A stretch of 64,000 bases of DNA from Bacteroidota bacterium (lineage in GTDB: Bacteria > Bacteroidota > Bacteroidia > Chitinophagales > Saprospiraceae). Position 1 is the stretch's first letter; the number at the start of each line of letters is the position of its first letter. Shown piece after piece: positions 53,069 to 62,138 of this stretch. The position numbers were made by a program, and so were the translations under genes. Where the stretch lies: contig WGNL01000004.1 in assembly GCA_016124585.1 (NCBI GenBank), forward strand, positions 62,001 to 126,000, written 5' to 3'. A model generated the notes under the pieces. The model saw only the letters and a program-made list of their open reading frames with translations. It ran no database searches and was not told the origin of the DNA.

Positions 53069-54139
53069 ATGCCAAAGTTTCATAGATTGAAAGTTCGGGA
53101 CATCCGTCTGGAGACGCTAGATTGCGTGTCCATCCGTTTCGAAGTCCCACCTACATTGAAGCCTGAGTATGAATTTTTACCTGGCCAACATTTGACACTG
53201 AAAACCGACCTAGAGGGAAAAGAAGTCAGGCGGTCATATTCCATTTGCGCAAGCCCATTGGAAGACGAACTTCGAGTAGCTGTGAAGCAAGTTGTTGATG
53301 GTGCATTTTCCAGTTTCGCTAAAGAAACCTTGAAAATCGGTGATGAACTGGACGTAATGACTCCCATGGGCAATTTCACCCTTGAAACTTCCCCGCAGAA
53401 CAGAAAACATTATGTCGCTTTTGCCGCAGGCAGCGGAATCACGCCGGTTATTTCCATGTTGAAATCGGTGATGCGAAATGAATTGACTAGCCATTTTACT
53501 TTGTTTTATGGCAACCGAACTACTGAATCCATAATTTTTCGGGATGAAATTGAGGACTTGAAAAATGAGTACCTAACCAGACTCAGCGTCCACCATGTAT
53601 TGAGCCAAGAAGACCTTGGTGCCGACTTGTTTTTGGGGAGAATCGATGTTGAAAAAAGCCGCATGTTTTGCACAAAGTTGCTCGATATTTCAGATGTGGA
53701 TGCTTTCTACCTTTGCGGCCCAGAGGCGATGATTTTTTCAGTGAAAGACACCTTGTTGGATTTAGGAGTTGATGAAAAAATCGTGCATTTTGAATTGTTT
53801 ACAACACCAGGTGCCGCTGTTGCTTCAAGCAAAAATTGGTCACCTGACCCTAAGCTCACTGCCTCCAAAATCACAGTGACTTTGGATGGAAATACTTTTA
53901 CCTACAATCACCTACATCCCACAGAAACTATTCTTGATGCCGCTTCTAAATCGGTGGCTGATTTACCTTTTGCTTGTAAAGGTGGTGTTTGTTGCACTTG
54001 CAAAGCCAAACTTTTGCAAGGAGAGGTAGAGATGGAAGTTTGCTATGGTCTCGAAAAGGAAGAAGTAGAGGCAGGTTACATCCTGACTTGCCAAGCACAT
54101 CCGAAGACGGAGGAGGTTGTCCTAAGTTTTGACGAGTAA
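53069..54139 (+). CDS. paaE: Phenylacetyl-CoA epoxidase reductase subunit PaaE-like
   Basis: 356-aa flavin reductase with a ferredoxin-reductase FAD domain (RRSYSICASPLEDELRVAVK; GDELDVMTPMGNFTL), an NAD(P)-binding domain (AAGSGITPVISMLKSV; YLCGPEAMI) and a C-terminal 2Fe-2S plant-type ferredoxin domain (CKGGVCCTC, with the last Cys in ILTCQAHP). This order is that of PaaE, which passes electrons from NADPH to the di-iron PaaABC(D) epoxidase in phenylacetate degradation. No paaA-D genes are adjacent, so it could serve another di-iron oxygenase. A TetR regulator follows 54 bases downstream and may control it. Confidence 0.85.
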   Translation: MPKFHRLKVRDIRLETLDCVSIRFEVPPTLKPEYEFLPGQHLTLKTDLEGKEVRRSYSICASPLEDELRVAVKQVVDGAFSSFAKETLKIGDELDVMTPMGNFTLETSPQNRKHYVAFAAGSGITPVISMLKSVMRNELTSHFTLFYGNRTTESIIFRDEIEDLKNEYLTRLSVHHVLSQEDLGADLFLGRIDVEKSRMFCTKLLDISDVDAFYLCGPEAMIFSVKDTLLDLGVDEKIVHFELFTTPGAAVASSKNWSPDPKLTASKITVTLDGNTFTYNHLHPTETILDAASKSVADLPFACKGGVCCTCKAKLLQGEVEMEVCYGLEKEEVEAGYILTCQAHPKTEEVVLSFDE

Positions 54140-54193
54140 ACTGAATTTGATTTTCAAAATGTTCCTAATCACCAAATAACTCAATTTATTTTC

Positions 54194-54766
54194 ATGGCCG
54201 TTTCACCCACCAAGCAGAAAATCTTCGAAGAGGCAGCCCGGCTGTTTCAGGAGAAAGGCTATCTCGCCGCATCCATGCGTGAGTTGGCACAGCGGGTTGG
54301 TTTGCAGGTTTCAAGTTTGTACTCGCATTTTGGAAGTAAAGAGGAATTATTGCAAAAAATTTGTTTTGACAGTGCCAGGGCTTATTTGGAAGGAATGAAA
54401 AATGTAGAAGAATCTAGTGCTAAACCTTCTGAAAAAGTACGGCAGTTGATTTCGTTACATATTCGAATTGCAACTACCGATGTTACCTCTGTCACCATTT
54501 TTAGCGATGAATGGCGCCACCTTAGCGAGCCGTATTTGCGGGAATTTTTAGGAATCCGGAAAGATTACGAGAAACGTTTCAGCAAGATTTTACAGCAGGG
54601 CATCGATGCCGGAGAATTGAAGGAAATGAACGTGACCGTAGCACTTTTCACCATACTTACCTCTTTGCGATGGCTGCATCGTTGGTATCCCGAAAAAAGG
54701 GGCATTTCTGTGAAATCCCTGGAATCAGAAATCCTCCGGGTATTATTTGATGGGATAAAAAAATAG
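54194..54766 (+). CDS. TetR/AcrR family transcriptional regulator
   Basis: 190 aa. The N-terminal helix-turn-helix is clear: KIFEEAARLFQEKGYLAASM then RELAQRVGLQVSSLYSHFGS and KEELLQKIC. The C-terminal ligand-binding part is all-helical (SEPYLREFLGIRKDYEKRFSK). It probably represses nearby genes until it binds a small ligand; being next to paaE, a phenylacetyl-CoA-type effector is possible, but this is inference. Ends FDGIKK. Confidence 0.88.
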   Translation: MAVSPTKQKIFEEAARLFQEKGYLAASMRELAQRVGLQVSSLYSHFGSKEELLQKICFDSARAYLEGMKNVEESSAKPSEKVRQLISLHIRIATTDVTSVTIFSDEWRHLSEPYLREFLGIRKDYEKRFSKILQQGIDAGELKEMNVTVALFTILTSLRWLHRWYPEKRGISVKSLESEILRVLFDGIKK

Positions 54767-54775
54767 CAGGTGAGT

Positions 54776-54783
54776 TACCTTTG
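54776..54783 (+). promoter_or_regulatory. Candidate -7 box of the 143-aa lipoprotein gene
   Basis: TACCTTTG, a full TAnnTTTG match, only 15 bases before the ATG at 54799, implying a very short leader. Confidence 0.4.
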
Positions 54784-54798
54784 GGGCAAATATTTTCT

Positions 54799-55230
54799 AT
54801 GAAAAATTATTTGAATCTTCTTTTCGTATTTGCCATAGTTGGCTTGGCGGCTTGTGGTTCAGAACCGAAACCCACTTTCAATTTTTCCTGTGGATCCCTT
54901 TTGACTGAGGCAGAACTGAAGCCTTTTGAAGTTAAAAAAGAGCCTAAATATCTCCCGATTGAGTTTAAATTGTTGGGGAAGTTGTCCTTGGCGATTTTTG
55001 ACGCTAATAATCGGATAAAGAGCTACAACGTCCAGTTCTTCGAAAACACGAGAGAGCGACTTGTGGTGCAAGTTTATGGCATTTGGGAGCCAGTGGAGAT
55101 GGACAAAGCTGCATGTGCAGTATTGAATTTTCCGGATTATCAATTGCCAGATGAAACGCTTGTAATTTTTTACCGAAACGAGAAAACTGACCCCAAAATG
55201 CATATTGTGGCTGGGGTTCGAAAACAATGA
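54799..55230 (+). CDS. Putative lipoprotein of unknown function (143 aa)
   Basis: From ATG 54799: MKNYLNLLFVFAIVGLAAC with lipobox GLAAC, Cys at about residue 19. A start six codons upstream is less likely, because it lies inside the promoter-like box. The mature part (KPTFNFSCGSLLTEAELKPF ... VVQVYGIWEPVEMDKAACAV) has two more Cys and alternating beta-type segments. No family recognised. It ends before a strong bidirectional terminator. Confidence 0.65.
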   Translation: MKNYLNLLFVFAIVGLAACGSEPKPTFNFSCGSLLTEAELKPFEVKKEPKYLPIEFKLLGKLSLAIFDANNRIKSYNVQFFENTRERLVVQVYGIWEPVEMDKAACAVLNFPDYQLPDETLVIFYRNEKTDPKMHIVAGVRKQ

Positions 55231-55241
55231 AAAAAGTAGGG

Positions 55242-55295
55242 TTTCCGTAAAAAATAAGGCCAAGCTGGAAAGCTTGGCCTTATTTTTTACGGAAA
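55242..55295. terminator. Bidirectional terminator with perfect 25-bp stem
   Basis: A 25-base arm (starting TTTCCGTAAAAAATAAGGCC) and its exact reverse complement around a GGAA loop. It lies between the convergent lipoprotein and TlpA-like genes. The A/T-rich outer parts give T runs on both strands. Confidence 0.85.
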
Positions 55296-55305
55296 ATTAT
55301 GATTG

Positions 55306-57246
55306 TCATGGCGTTGTGTCGCCGCCAGCAATTTCAATCATGGTGGAAAGCTCTTCCACCAATTCTTGGTCGTTGCCATTGAACCCAACGGCTTTGAACC
55401 GTATTCTGCCATTTCGGTCCACGACGAATTTAGTAGGAATACCAGACACCCCATACCTGGTCACCACATCGTTGTCCAAGTCCATCAAGACGTTGAAGGT
55501 GTAGGAATTGGAGGCAACATAATCGCCCGCAGCTTTTGCTTTGTCTTCAACTTTTTCCCAAGTATCAATGAAGAGGAATTCAACATCTTTCCGGTTGGCG
55601 AATTTGTTGACAGCGGTTTGCATTCCTGGGAAAGATGCCTTGCATGGCCCGCACCAAGTTGCCCAAAAATCTAGCACGAGAACTTTACCTTTCAGGCTTT
55701 CCAAGGTGACTTCTTCGCCTTTCAGGTTGCGAAGGGTAAATGACGGAGCGCTTTCATCCAGTATTTTGGATTCAATCTCCTTGCGCTTGTTGGCTTTGGC
55801 CTCTTTTTCCAGGTTTGCCACATATTTTTCATACGCTGTCTCAATAGTGTTGTTGGCGATGAAAAGCCGTTTGTGTTGCTCCATCATTTTAGAGGTCGCC
55901 TTGCCTTCGGCAATCAATTCGGCCAGCTTCTTCTCCGTTTCCTGCGGTGTATTCATCTTTTCAAAATAGACCATGTAGCGCTCGCTCATATCCCCAGTTT
56001 GAAAATTGTCTTTTTCCGCTGCGATGGTTTGATACTTGAGCGCCTCATCGTTTTTCTCATTTTTGAAGGCCAAAAGTGCATACGTGTCAGCAAACATGGC
56101 TTTCGTATATTCCAAGTTGTTTTTCCATTTTTTGGGTGAAAAACTGCTTGGCTTGGCGGCAGGGTCTTTGATTTCTTCATCAATCAAAGCCAAGGAACGG
56201 GCGGAGAGGTCTAAACCTTTGGCCGCATTTTTAGCTTCGCCCTCAATGCTTTCACCAGACATCGGCCAGGCAAGGCTATTGAGCAATCCTGCCGCACGTG
56301 TCCGGTCGTTGATTTGAGCAAAATATTTTTCAAAGTTTATCCAATCCTCCGCCTTTCCATAGTCAGATGCGATTGACACTGCCCAGGATGTCAAGGTTTT
56401 ATCGAAATCCTTGTCTTTGCCAAATTTGGCTTTGGCACTTGTGTATATTTTTACTTTGTCAGCTACTGTTTTTGCCGCTTTGAAATCCTCAACTGCCTTG
56501 TTGCGAGCAGTTGCACCATTCGGGTATTTCGATTCTGACCTTTTCTTTATGGCTTCTGCTAGCCCCTTTTTTTCAAGAATCGTGGCAATAGAAATGGCAG
56601 ATTTCAGGTCAGCTTCACTTGCTTTTTTGGGTTTCGTTAGTTTCTCAATTTGAGCTTCTGCATTGGCAATCATTTCTGCATCGTTCATTTTTTTTGCCAA
56701 GCTGGCGTAATTGTTTGCGAAGCGAATGTCTGAAAGAGCGTCTGGGTATGCTTCCAATTCTTGCTTTGCCAAATTCATCGCCTTTTCTGCGTCGTTCTTG
56801 ATACCACCGTTACGACCCCATCCATTATAAAATTGGGACTTAAAGCCAAGCGCACCTGCTACTGGGGTCAATCTGTCTGATTTATAAATCAGTGTTTTAT
56901 AGCCCGTGCCATTGTTGCCGTCCATTTTCTCTGCTTCTGCATTAGAAAGTGAAAAAAGAAGAATTTGTGCGTTGGTAGGGATAGTGATCGTTGCTGAAAA
57001 AACACCACCTTCTTCCGTAAAATCAAGGTCGTAGGCAGTTGCATCCTGCTTGTCGGATTCATAAACATAAACGATCCCGTCAAAATCAATGCCTGACAAC
57101 GGGCCGCCATTCGGGTCGTAGCTGATGGCCATTTTATCACCTGCTGTTGGCTTTTCTGGGTTGGTTGAAAATTGCTGTGCCATAAGGTTGGTGGTCAAAA
57201 GCACCATGACCAGCATGAAAAAGGAAAGGATTGTTTTTTTCATCAA
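55306..57246 (-). CDS. TlpA-like thioredoxin-domain protein, exported
   Basis: 646 aa with signal peptide MMKKTILSFFMLVMVLLTTN then LMAQ. Residues about 25-140 look like a beta domain (DKMAISYDPNGGPLSGIDFD); the middle (about 150-490) is helical and repeat-like, similar to TPR-type helices (GLLNSLAWPMSGESIEGEAK). The C-terminal domain is TlpA/ResA-like: APSFTLRNLKGEEVTLESLK, then FWATWCGPCKASFPG with redox-active WCGPC at about 529-533, and the cis-Pro GIPTKFVVD. Such proteins reduce disulfides in the periplasm or outer envelope, often for cytochrome maturation. The partner is unknown. Confidence 0.9.
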   Translation of the reverse strand: MMKKTILSFFMLVMVLLTTNLMAQQFSTNPEKPTAGDKMAISYDPNGGPLSGIDFDGIVYVYESDKQDATAYDLDFTEEGGVFSATITIPTNAQILLFSLSNAEAEKMDGNNGTGYKTLIYKSDRLTPVAGALGFKSQFYNGWGRNGGIKNDAEKAMNLAKQELEAYPDALSDIRFANNYASLAKKMNDAEMIANAEAQIEKLTKPKKASEADLKSAISIATILEKKGLAEAIKKRSESKYPNGATARNKAVEDFKAAKTVADKVKIYTSAKAKFGKDKDFDKTLTSWAVSIASDYGKAEDWINFEKYFAQINDRTRAAGLLNSLAWPMSGESIEGEAKNAAKGLDLSARSLALIDEEIKDPAAKPSSFSPKKWKNNLEYTKAMFADTYALLAFKNEKNDEALKYQTIAAEKDNFQTGDMSERYMVYFEKMNTPQETEKKLAELIAEGKATSKMMEQHKRLFIANNTIETAYEKYVANLEKEAKANKRKEIESKILDESAPSFTLRNLKGEEVTLESLKGKVLVLDFWATWCGPCKASFPGMQTAVNKFANRKDVEFLFIDTWEKVEDKAKAAGDYVASNSYTFNVLMDLDNDVVTRYGVSGIPTKFVVDRNGRIRFKAVGFNGNDQELVEELSTMIEIAGGDTTP

Positions 57247-57572
57247 ATGAATATTTATGAGGTGAAAACTTTACCGAAGGTAAAACATTGAGGACTAAAT
57301 GGGGTAAAACTGATATGGAAATGCAAGTTCTGTCTGGTAGCGACTTTATTTTTCAACAATTGCTGGCTGACCGACAAGGTTTTAACTTCCATTTCTATTT
57401 TTGGCCAGTAAAAGACTCTACCTTCGCTTGTCTTGGTTCGATAACAGCTTGTTTTTACTGTTTTATTCACTTAAATCAAGCTGTTCGAGTTTTGAAACTG
57501 GATTATAAACCCTTGATAATTAATAATTTAAAAGGTTATTCCAGTTTCTAAAAGGAATTTAAAGATTAAATT
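57247..57572. other. Divergent intergenic region
   Basis: 326 bases between diverging genes. Contains the TlpA-side promoter box (57275-57282) and AT-rich sequence before the 1500-aa gene. Short frames here lack protein-like features. Confidence 0.5.
57275..57282 (-). promoter_or_regulatory. Candidate -7 box of the TlpA-like gene
   Basis: TACCTTCG on the minus strand, 29 bases before the ATG; same variant as before paaE. Confidence 0.4.
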
Positions 57573-60500
57573 ATGAAGCAATTCTTCACGTTATCATTTC
57601 TGTTTTTTTCAATCAGTTTGTTTGCCCAACCTGCCAATGATGATTGCCCTGGCATCATCAATTTTGGCCCTGCGCCGATTTGCGACGACAGTAATATTTT
57701 CAACAACTTTAATGCCACCGAGAGTAACATCGGCTTCGACAATTTTCCTTCATGTTGGGTAGGAAATCCCGAACGTGACGTCTGGTTTTCGTTCGTGGCT
57801 GTGGACACTATTCTGGATTACCGGATAACAGTGACTGCCTGCCCCGACCCAACCAACAATATCGACCCAATTTTGAACCCTCAAATTGCAATTTATCGTG
57901 GTGACTGTGAATTTGATGGGCTTCAGCTGTTGGATTGTGCATCGGCCGCTAACGGTAATGGGGTAGTGGAAGTGGACCTTTTTGGCCTCACACCAGGTAT
58001 CACTTATTTTATTAGGATAAATGATTGGTCACCCACTGGAACGCCAAATGATGGTGCTTTTAAACTTTGCATTGTGAAAAAACCGCCCATCAGCACAGTC
58101 GACCAAGGCGGTTCCACAGCCTGTAGCGGAACGCTCACCGACTCTGGTGGTCCGGACGGCGATTATGGAAACAATGAAAATTTTGCTTACACGATTTGTC
58201 CCTCTGCCCCACATAATTGCATCAATTTCACCTTGGACTACTACAATGTGGAGAGTTTTAATGGTGACCAAATTATTTTTTACGATGGTCCAACTACCGG
58301 TTCCCCACAAATTGGTTCCATTTCCGGGGGCGATAACGGGAATAGTTTTGGGGGTGTATGCTATTCCGTTTCAGCCTCAAGTGGTTGCCTGACCGTTCAA
58401 TTTATCTCCAATGGCGCCACGGTTTTCGAGGGTTTTCAAGGGAGTTGGGAATGCACAGCTGATGCGTGCCAACCAAGTCAAGAAATCACTGTTCAAACGG
58501 GTTCATCACCTGCCGATATTGTTCAAAGTGTGGTTACTGGTCAAACAACTGTCACAATTACCAATATTGATTGTGCGAACGCAGCTTTAGGTACATTCCA
58601 AGCAGGCCCCTATTCTGATTTAGGATTGGACAAGGGGATATTGCTGACGACCGGCTCTGCAAGTGCGGCATCAAATCCGGGTAGTTTTTTCTCATCAAAT
58701 CCTACGGGTACCCCGGGTGATGCAGACTTGGATTATTTGTCTTCCATCAATGGGAACAATTCGGAATCCAATGATGCCTGTATAGTTGAAATGGACGTTT
58801 TTGCCTCAACAGACGAAATTACCTTTGAATATATCTTTGGTTCAGAGGAGTACCCTGAATGGGTGAACACTTCGTTCAATGATATTTTCGCTTTTTTGGT
58901 TTCTGGCCCAGGTATCACAGGTGACCCCAATATTGGTAACCAAGACAATGTTGCCACATTGCCAGATGGCACTTTTATTCAAATCAACAGTGTAAATGAT
59001 GCTTTGAACTGGCAATATTATCGGGACAATCAAGAGGGCCAAAGCGTTGTGTATGATGGTTTGACTTCCGATTCTATCGGTGTTAAAAAAAGCCTTACTG
59101 CCAGAATAGCTACCATTCCATGTAACACTTATCATTTGAAATTTGCCATAGCAGACCGTGGCGATACGGCTTTCGATTCAGGGGTTTTCATTTCTGATAT
59201 CAAAGGTGGCTCGCCAAACCTTGGTGTAAACTACAATTCAGGCATTCAATACTTGGTGGAGGATTGCGTGAATATTCCGGATGAGGTTACTATCAGTTTG
59301 AATGCACCGGTAACCCAGCCCACAACTTTTGATATTGTGGTTTCAGGAACTGCAACGCAAGGAACGGATTACCTGCTTACAATTCCTGGTTCAATAACCT
59401 TCAATACTGGCAACGAAGTTTTTACTTTCCCAATTCAAGCCCTAAGTGATGGTTTGGTGGAGGGGACTGAGACCATTATCATCCAGTTGGTTCGGGATTT
59501 CGGCTGCGGTGCTACGGTTTTGGCTACACTGCAAATCGATTTACGAGATAATTTGCAAGTTCAAATTTTTGAAGATGCACTTGACACCGTGCTTGTTTGT
59601 GAAGGCAATGGTGCTCAAATGAATGCGAATGGTGCAGCAGATTATTTTTGGCAACCACCAGGTATTTTCTCCGACCCGAACATTTCCAACCCAATCGCAA
59701 CGCCAACTTCTAGCCAGTGGGTAATGGTGACCGGTACGCTTGGAATCTGTTCAGATGTAGATTCCGTTTATCTGCAATTGATAAACCCAATGGTAAATAT
59801 TTTGCCGGATGGTGATATTACCATTTGTGCAACGGACAGTATCACAATCACGGCTGAAAACAATGTGAATAATAGTAATTTGCAATGGACTTCATTTTTC
59901 TTTCCATTGAATGATCCAAACAACCCAGTTCAGACGATTGTACCACCTCCATTTTTCAATTCTTTTTTCTTGGATGTCCAAGTTGAATTGGGTGGTTGTG
60001 TTGCCACCGATGAAATCAACATCAATGTTGATGCCTTTGAATTTCCGGTAGTCGCAAATGATACCACCATTTGCCAAAACTATCCGGTTGACCTTGGGAC
60101 AGATATTGTAGGTTCTTCCACTGTTTTTGAATGGACGCCAAATATAGCCCTCAACCCAGGCAACGATGTATCAGGCCCATTAGCTACACCAGATGTTACG
60201 ACGACCTATACCTTGATTGCTTCCAGTGCCACGGGTGTTTGTAAAGACACTGCAGAAGTGACCATTACTGTTATCCCTTCTGATGTTGAAATCCAAAACC
60301 CTGATACAGTTTTCATTTGCTTGGGCGATAGTGCTACTTTGCTGAACACGAACTCTACGGCTGGCGTTGGTGTAACTTGGTCTCCTAATTTTTTCATGAA
60401 CCAAATTAGTCCTGAGCAAGTGGTTGTCAACCCGCCTGTAAGTACATGGTACTATGCAACTTTGCAAGGGCCAAACTGTGTAGTTACCGACTCTGTTTTA

Positions 60501-62075
60501 GTTTATGTGGATTCAATTCCTAACCTAAGCATAATGGCCTCGCCTGCCAAGCCTACTTATTGCATTGGTGAGGAAGTGACCTTGACTTCCCCGACTTACG
60601 AGCCTGGCAATTTCCCAGGTTTGGAATTGATGTGGGATAGTGAAATACCAGGAGCTCTTACCCCAGATTCGTTCCTTAATCTGGTATTTATTGCCATGGA
60701 GACGCATACTTATGTGCGCACGACGACTGTTCACGCTTGTACCAGTGTGGATTCTATAGAAATAATGGTCGTGCCTTCAACTCTAATTTCCGTTGTGCCG
60801 CCATCAGATTCGATATGCCCAGGAGAATCAGTGGCACTTTCAGTGCTCGGGCCCCCAGGGTTAGAGGATTTTATGTGGATGCCTGATGCTAATCTGAGCT
60901 GTTCGGATTGTCCCAATCCAACAGCATCCCCCGGTCAAACAACCATGTACACGGTTCAGGTAGAATATGAAGGTTGTCCTTTGGGTGCGTCAACCACAAT
61001 TTTTGTTCCCTCAGGGCCAGTATTTGATTTGCACGATGTCTTGATTTGTCCAGGAGAACAAGTTCTATTGAATGACACTGAAAACCCTCAAGCTACCTAC
61101 TTGTGGACATCTTCTGATGGAAGTTTTACTTCTACAGAGCCTAAGCCAACTGTTAATCCTACACAAACAACTACTTATACTGTTACGGCTACAAACGGAG
61201 CATGTGTGTCAACAGGCCAAATTACTGTGACGGTTGCTGAAGATTTTACGTTACAAATCGAAGGGGCGACTTTTTATTGTTTCAATGATGTTATGGTGCT
61301 AAATACTTCGGTAGAACCTAGTCTTTCAAATTTGAATTATGTGTGGTTGAAAAATGGTGTAGTGCAGTTGGATTCAACAATAGCATCCTATCAGAGGCAA
61401 GTTCAAGCTAATGCTACCTATACCGTAATTGTTAAAGATGCAATGGGCTGTTTCACACATATTGATTCAATTCAAATTGAGGTTAGTGATGAAATAAGGA
61501 TAGACTCCATTATGGCAAAAGAAGTTCAAGTCAACGATAGCAAAATTTATGAGGGAGAAGAATTTGTGTTAATCGTCAAGCCATTGACGCCAATTCCACC
61601 AGGTTCAACTTTTAATTGGTATGTGAGTGATTCATTAGTTTCTACGACAATGGATACTATTTCGGAAGTATTGAATGCTGAAGAAATCTTTGGGGATGAT
61701 TTGCCAAGAGATGTTACAAGACCAATCCGAGTCGATTTAGTAACATCAAATGGCTGTATCATTTCTACCATTTTTACCATGAAAGTCTACAATATCCCAA
61801 TCGAAATGCCAAACGTGTTTTCACCTAACGGGGACGGCGACAATGATAGTTTCAGAGTAGTTTCTAAAATACCGTTAACCATTAATGAATTCAAGGTTTG
61901 GAACCGATGGGGGCAAGTGGTTTATGAAAATGAAAACGGACCAGCTGGCTGGGCAGGAAAACAAAACGATAAGGATGCACCTTCAGATGTTTATATTTAT
62001 CGAGTCGTTTATTCCATCACTGGTGGTAGCGGCAAGAAATACACGAAAAAGGGGGACGTGACCTTGCTACGTTGA
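57573..62075 (+). CDS. T9SS type B surface protein with CUB-like and choice-of-anchor L modules (1500 aa)
   Basis: Signal peptide MKQFFTLSFLFFSISLFAQ. Residues about 20-165 form a Cys-containing module (PERDVWFSFVAVDTILDYRI). A CUB-like module (about 175-300; CSGTLTDSGGPDGDYGNNEN; IIFYDGPTTGSP) follows. Next is a choice-of-anchor-L domain (about 315-555; SPADIVQSVVTGQTTVTITN; FEYIFGSEEYPEWVNTSFND), then a Calx-beta-like module (TFDIVVSGTATQGTDYLLTI). Several PKD/Ig-like modules (about 670-1380) follow, with recurring 'DS..C.G....L' cores. The C-terminal type B sorting domain has VFSPNGDGDNDSFRVVSKIP, VWNRWGQVVYEN and YTKKGDVTLLR. Probably a surface adhesin. Confidence 0.92.
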   Translation: MKQFFTLSFLFFSISLFAQPANDDCPGIINFGPAPICDDSNIFNNFNATESNIGFDNFPSCWVGNPERDVWFSFVAVDTILDYRITVTACPDPTNNIDPILNPQIAIYRGDCEFDGLQLLDCASAANGNGVVEVDLFGLTPGITYFIRINDWSPTGTPNDGAFKLCIVKKPPISTVDQGGSTACSGTLTDSGGPDGDYGNNENFAYTICPSAPHNCINFTLDYYNVESFNGDQIIFYDGPTTGSPQIGSISGGDNGNSFGGVCYSVSASSGCLTVQFISNGATVFEGFQGSWECTADACQPSQEITVQTGSSPADIVQSVVTGQTTVTITNIDCANAALGTFQAGPYSDLGLDKGILLTTGSASAASNPGSFFSSNPTGTPGDADLDYLSSINGNNSESNDACIVEMDVFASTDEITFEYIFGSEEYPEWVNTSFNDIFAFLVSGPGITGDPNIGNQDNVATLPDGTFIQINSVNDALNWQYYRDNQEGQSVVYDGLTSDSIGVKKSLTARIATIPCNTYHLKFAIADRGDTAFDSGVFISDIKGGSPNLGVNYNSGIQYLVEDCVNIPDEVTISLNAPVTQPTTFDIVVSGTATQGTDYLLTIPGSITFNTGNEVFTFPIQALSDGLVEGTETIIIQLVRDFGCGATVLATLQIDLRDNLQVQIFEDALDTVLVCEGNGAQMNANGAADYFWQPPGIFSDPNISNPIATPTSSQWVMVTGTLGICSDVDSVYLQLINPMVNILPDGDITICATDSITITAENNVNNSNLQWTSFFFPLNDPNNPVQTIVPPPFFNSFFLDVQVELGGCVATDEININVDAFEFPVVANDTTICQNYPVDLGTDIVGSSTVFEWTPNIALNPGNDVSGPLATPDVTTTYTLIASSATGVCKDTAEVTITVIPSDVEIQNPDTVFICLGDSATLLNTNSTAGVGVTWSPNFFMNQISPEQVVVNPPVSTWYYATLQGPNCVVTDSVLVYVDSIPNLSIMASPAKPTYCIGEEVTLTSPTYEPGNFPGLELMWDSEIPGALTPDSFLNLVFIAMETHTYVRTTTVHACTSVDSIEIMVVPSTLISVVPPSDSICPGESVALSVLGPPGLEDFMWMPDANLSCSDCPNPTASPGQTTMYTVQVEYEGCPLGASTTIFVPSGPVFDLHDVLICPGEQVLLNDTENPQATYLWTSSDGSFTSTEPKPTVNPTQTTTYTVTATNGACVSTGQITVTVAEDFTLQIEGATFYCFNDVMVLNTSVEPSLSNLNYVWLKNGVVQLDSTIASYQRQVQANATYTVIVKDAMGCFTHIDSIQIEVSDEIRIDSIMAKEVQVNDSKIYEGEEFVLIVKPLTPIPPGSTFNWYVSDSLVSTTMDTISEVLNAEEIFGDDLPRDVTRPIRVDLVTSNGCIISTIFTMKVYNIPIEMPNVFSPNGDGDNDSFRVVSKIPLTINEFKVWNRWGQVVYENENGPAGWAGKQNDKDAPSDVYIYRVVYSITGGSGKKYTKKGDVTLLR

Positions 62076-62094
62076 TTAAAGAATTCAAAATTAG

Positions 62095-62134
62095 AATGGA
62101 GGGGTGCCGCTTTGTGCCCCTCCATTTTTATTTT
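62095..62134 (+). terminator. Terminator after the 1500-aa gene
   Basis: Stem AATGGAGGGG / CCCCTCCATT with a 12-base loop, followed by TTTATTTT. Confidence 0.75.
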
Positions 62135-62138
62135 GAAA

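Noticed and set aside
55242-55295. Long perfect inverted repeat as an insertion-sequence end or attachment site
   Set aside because: It sits between convergent stops with a 4-base loop and T runs on both strands, which fits a bidirectional terminator; there is no partner copy or transposase.
57288-57551. Open frames on both strands between the TlpA-like and 1500-aa genes
   Set aside because: They overlap each other and the promoter region and lack domain features.
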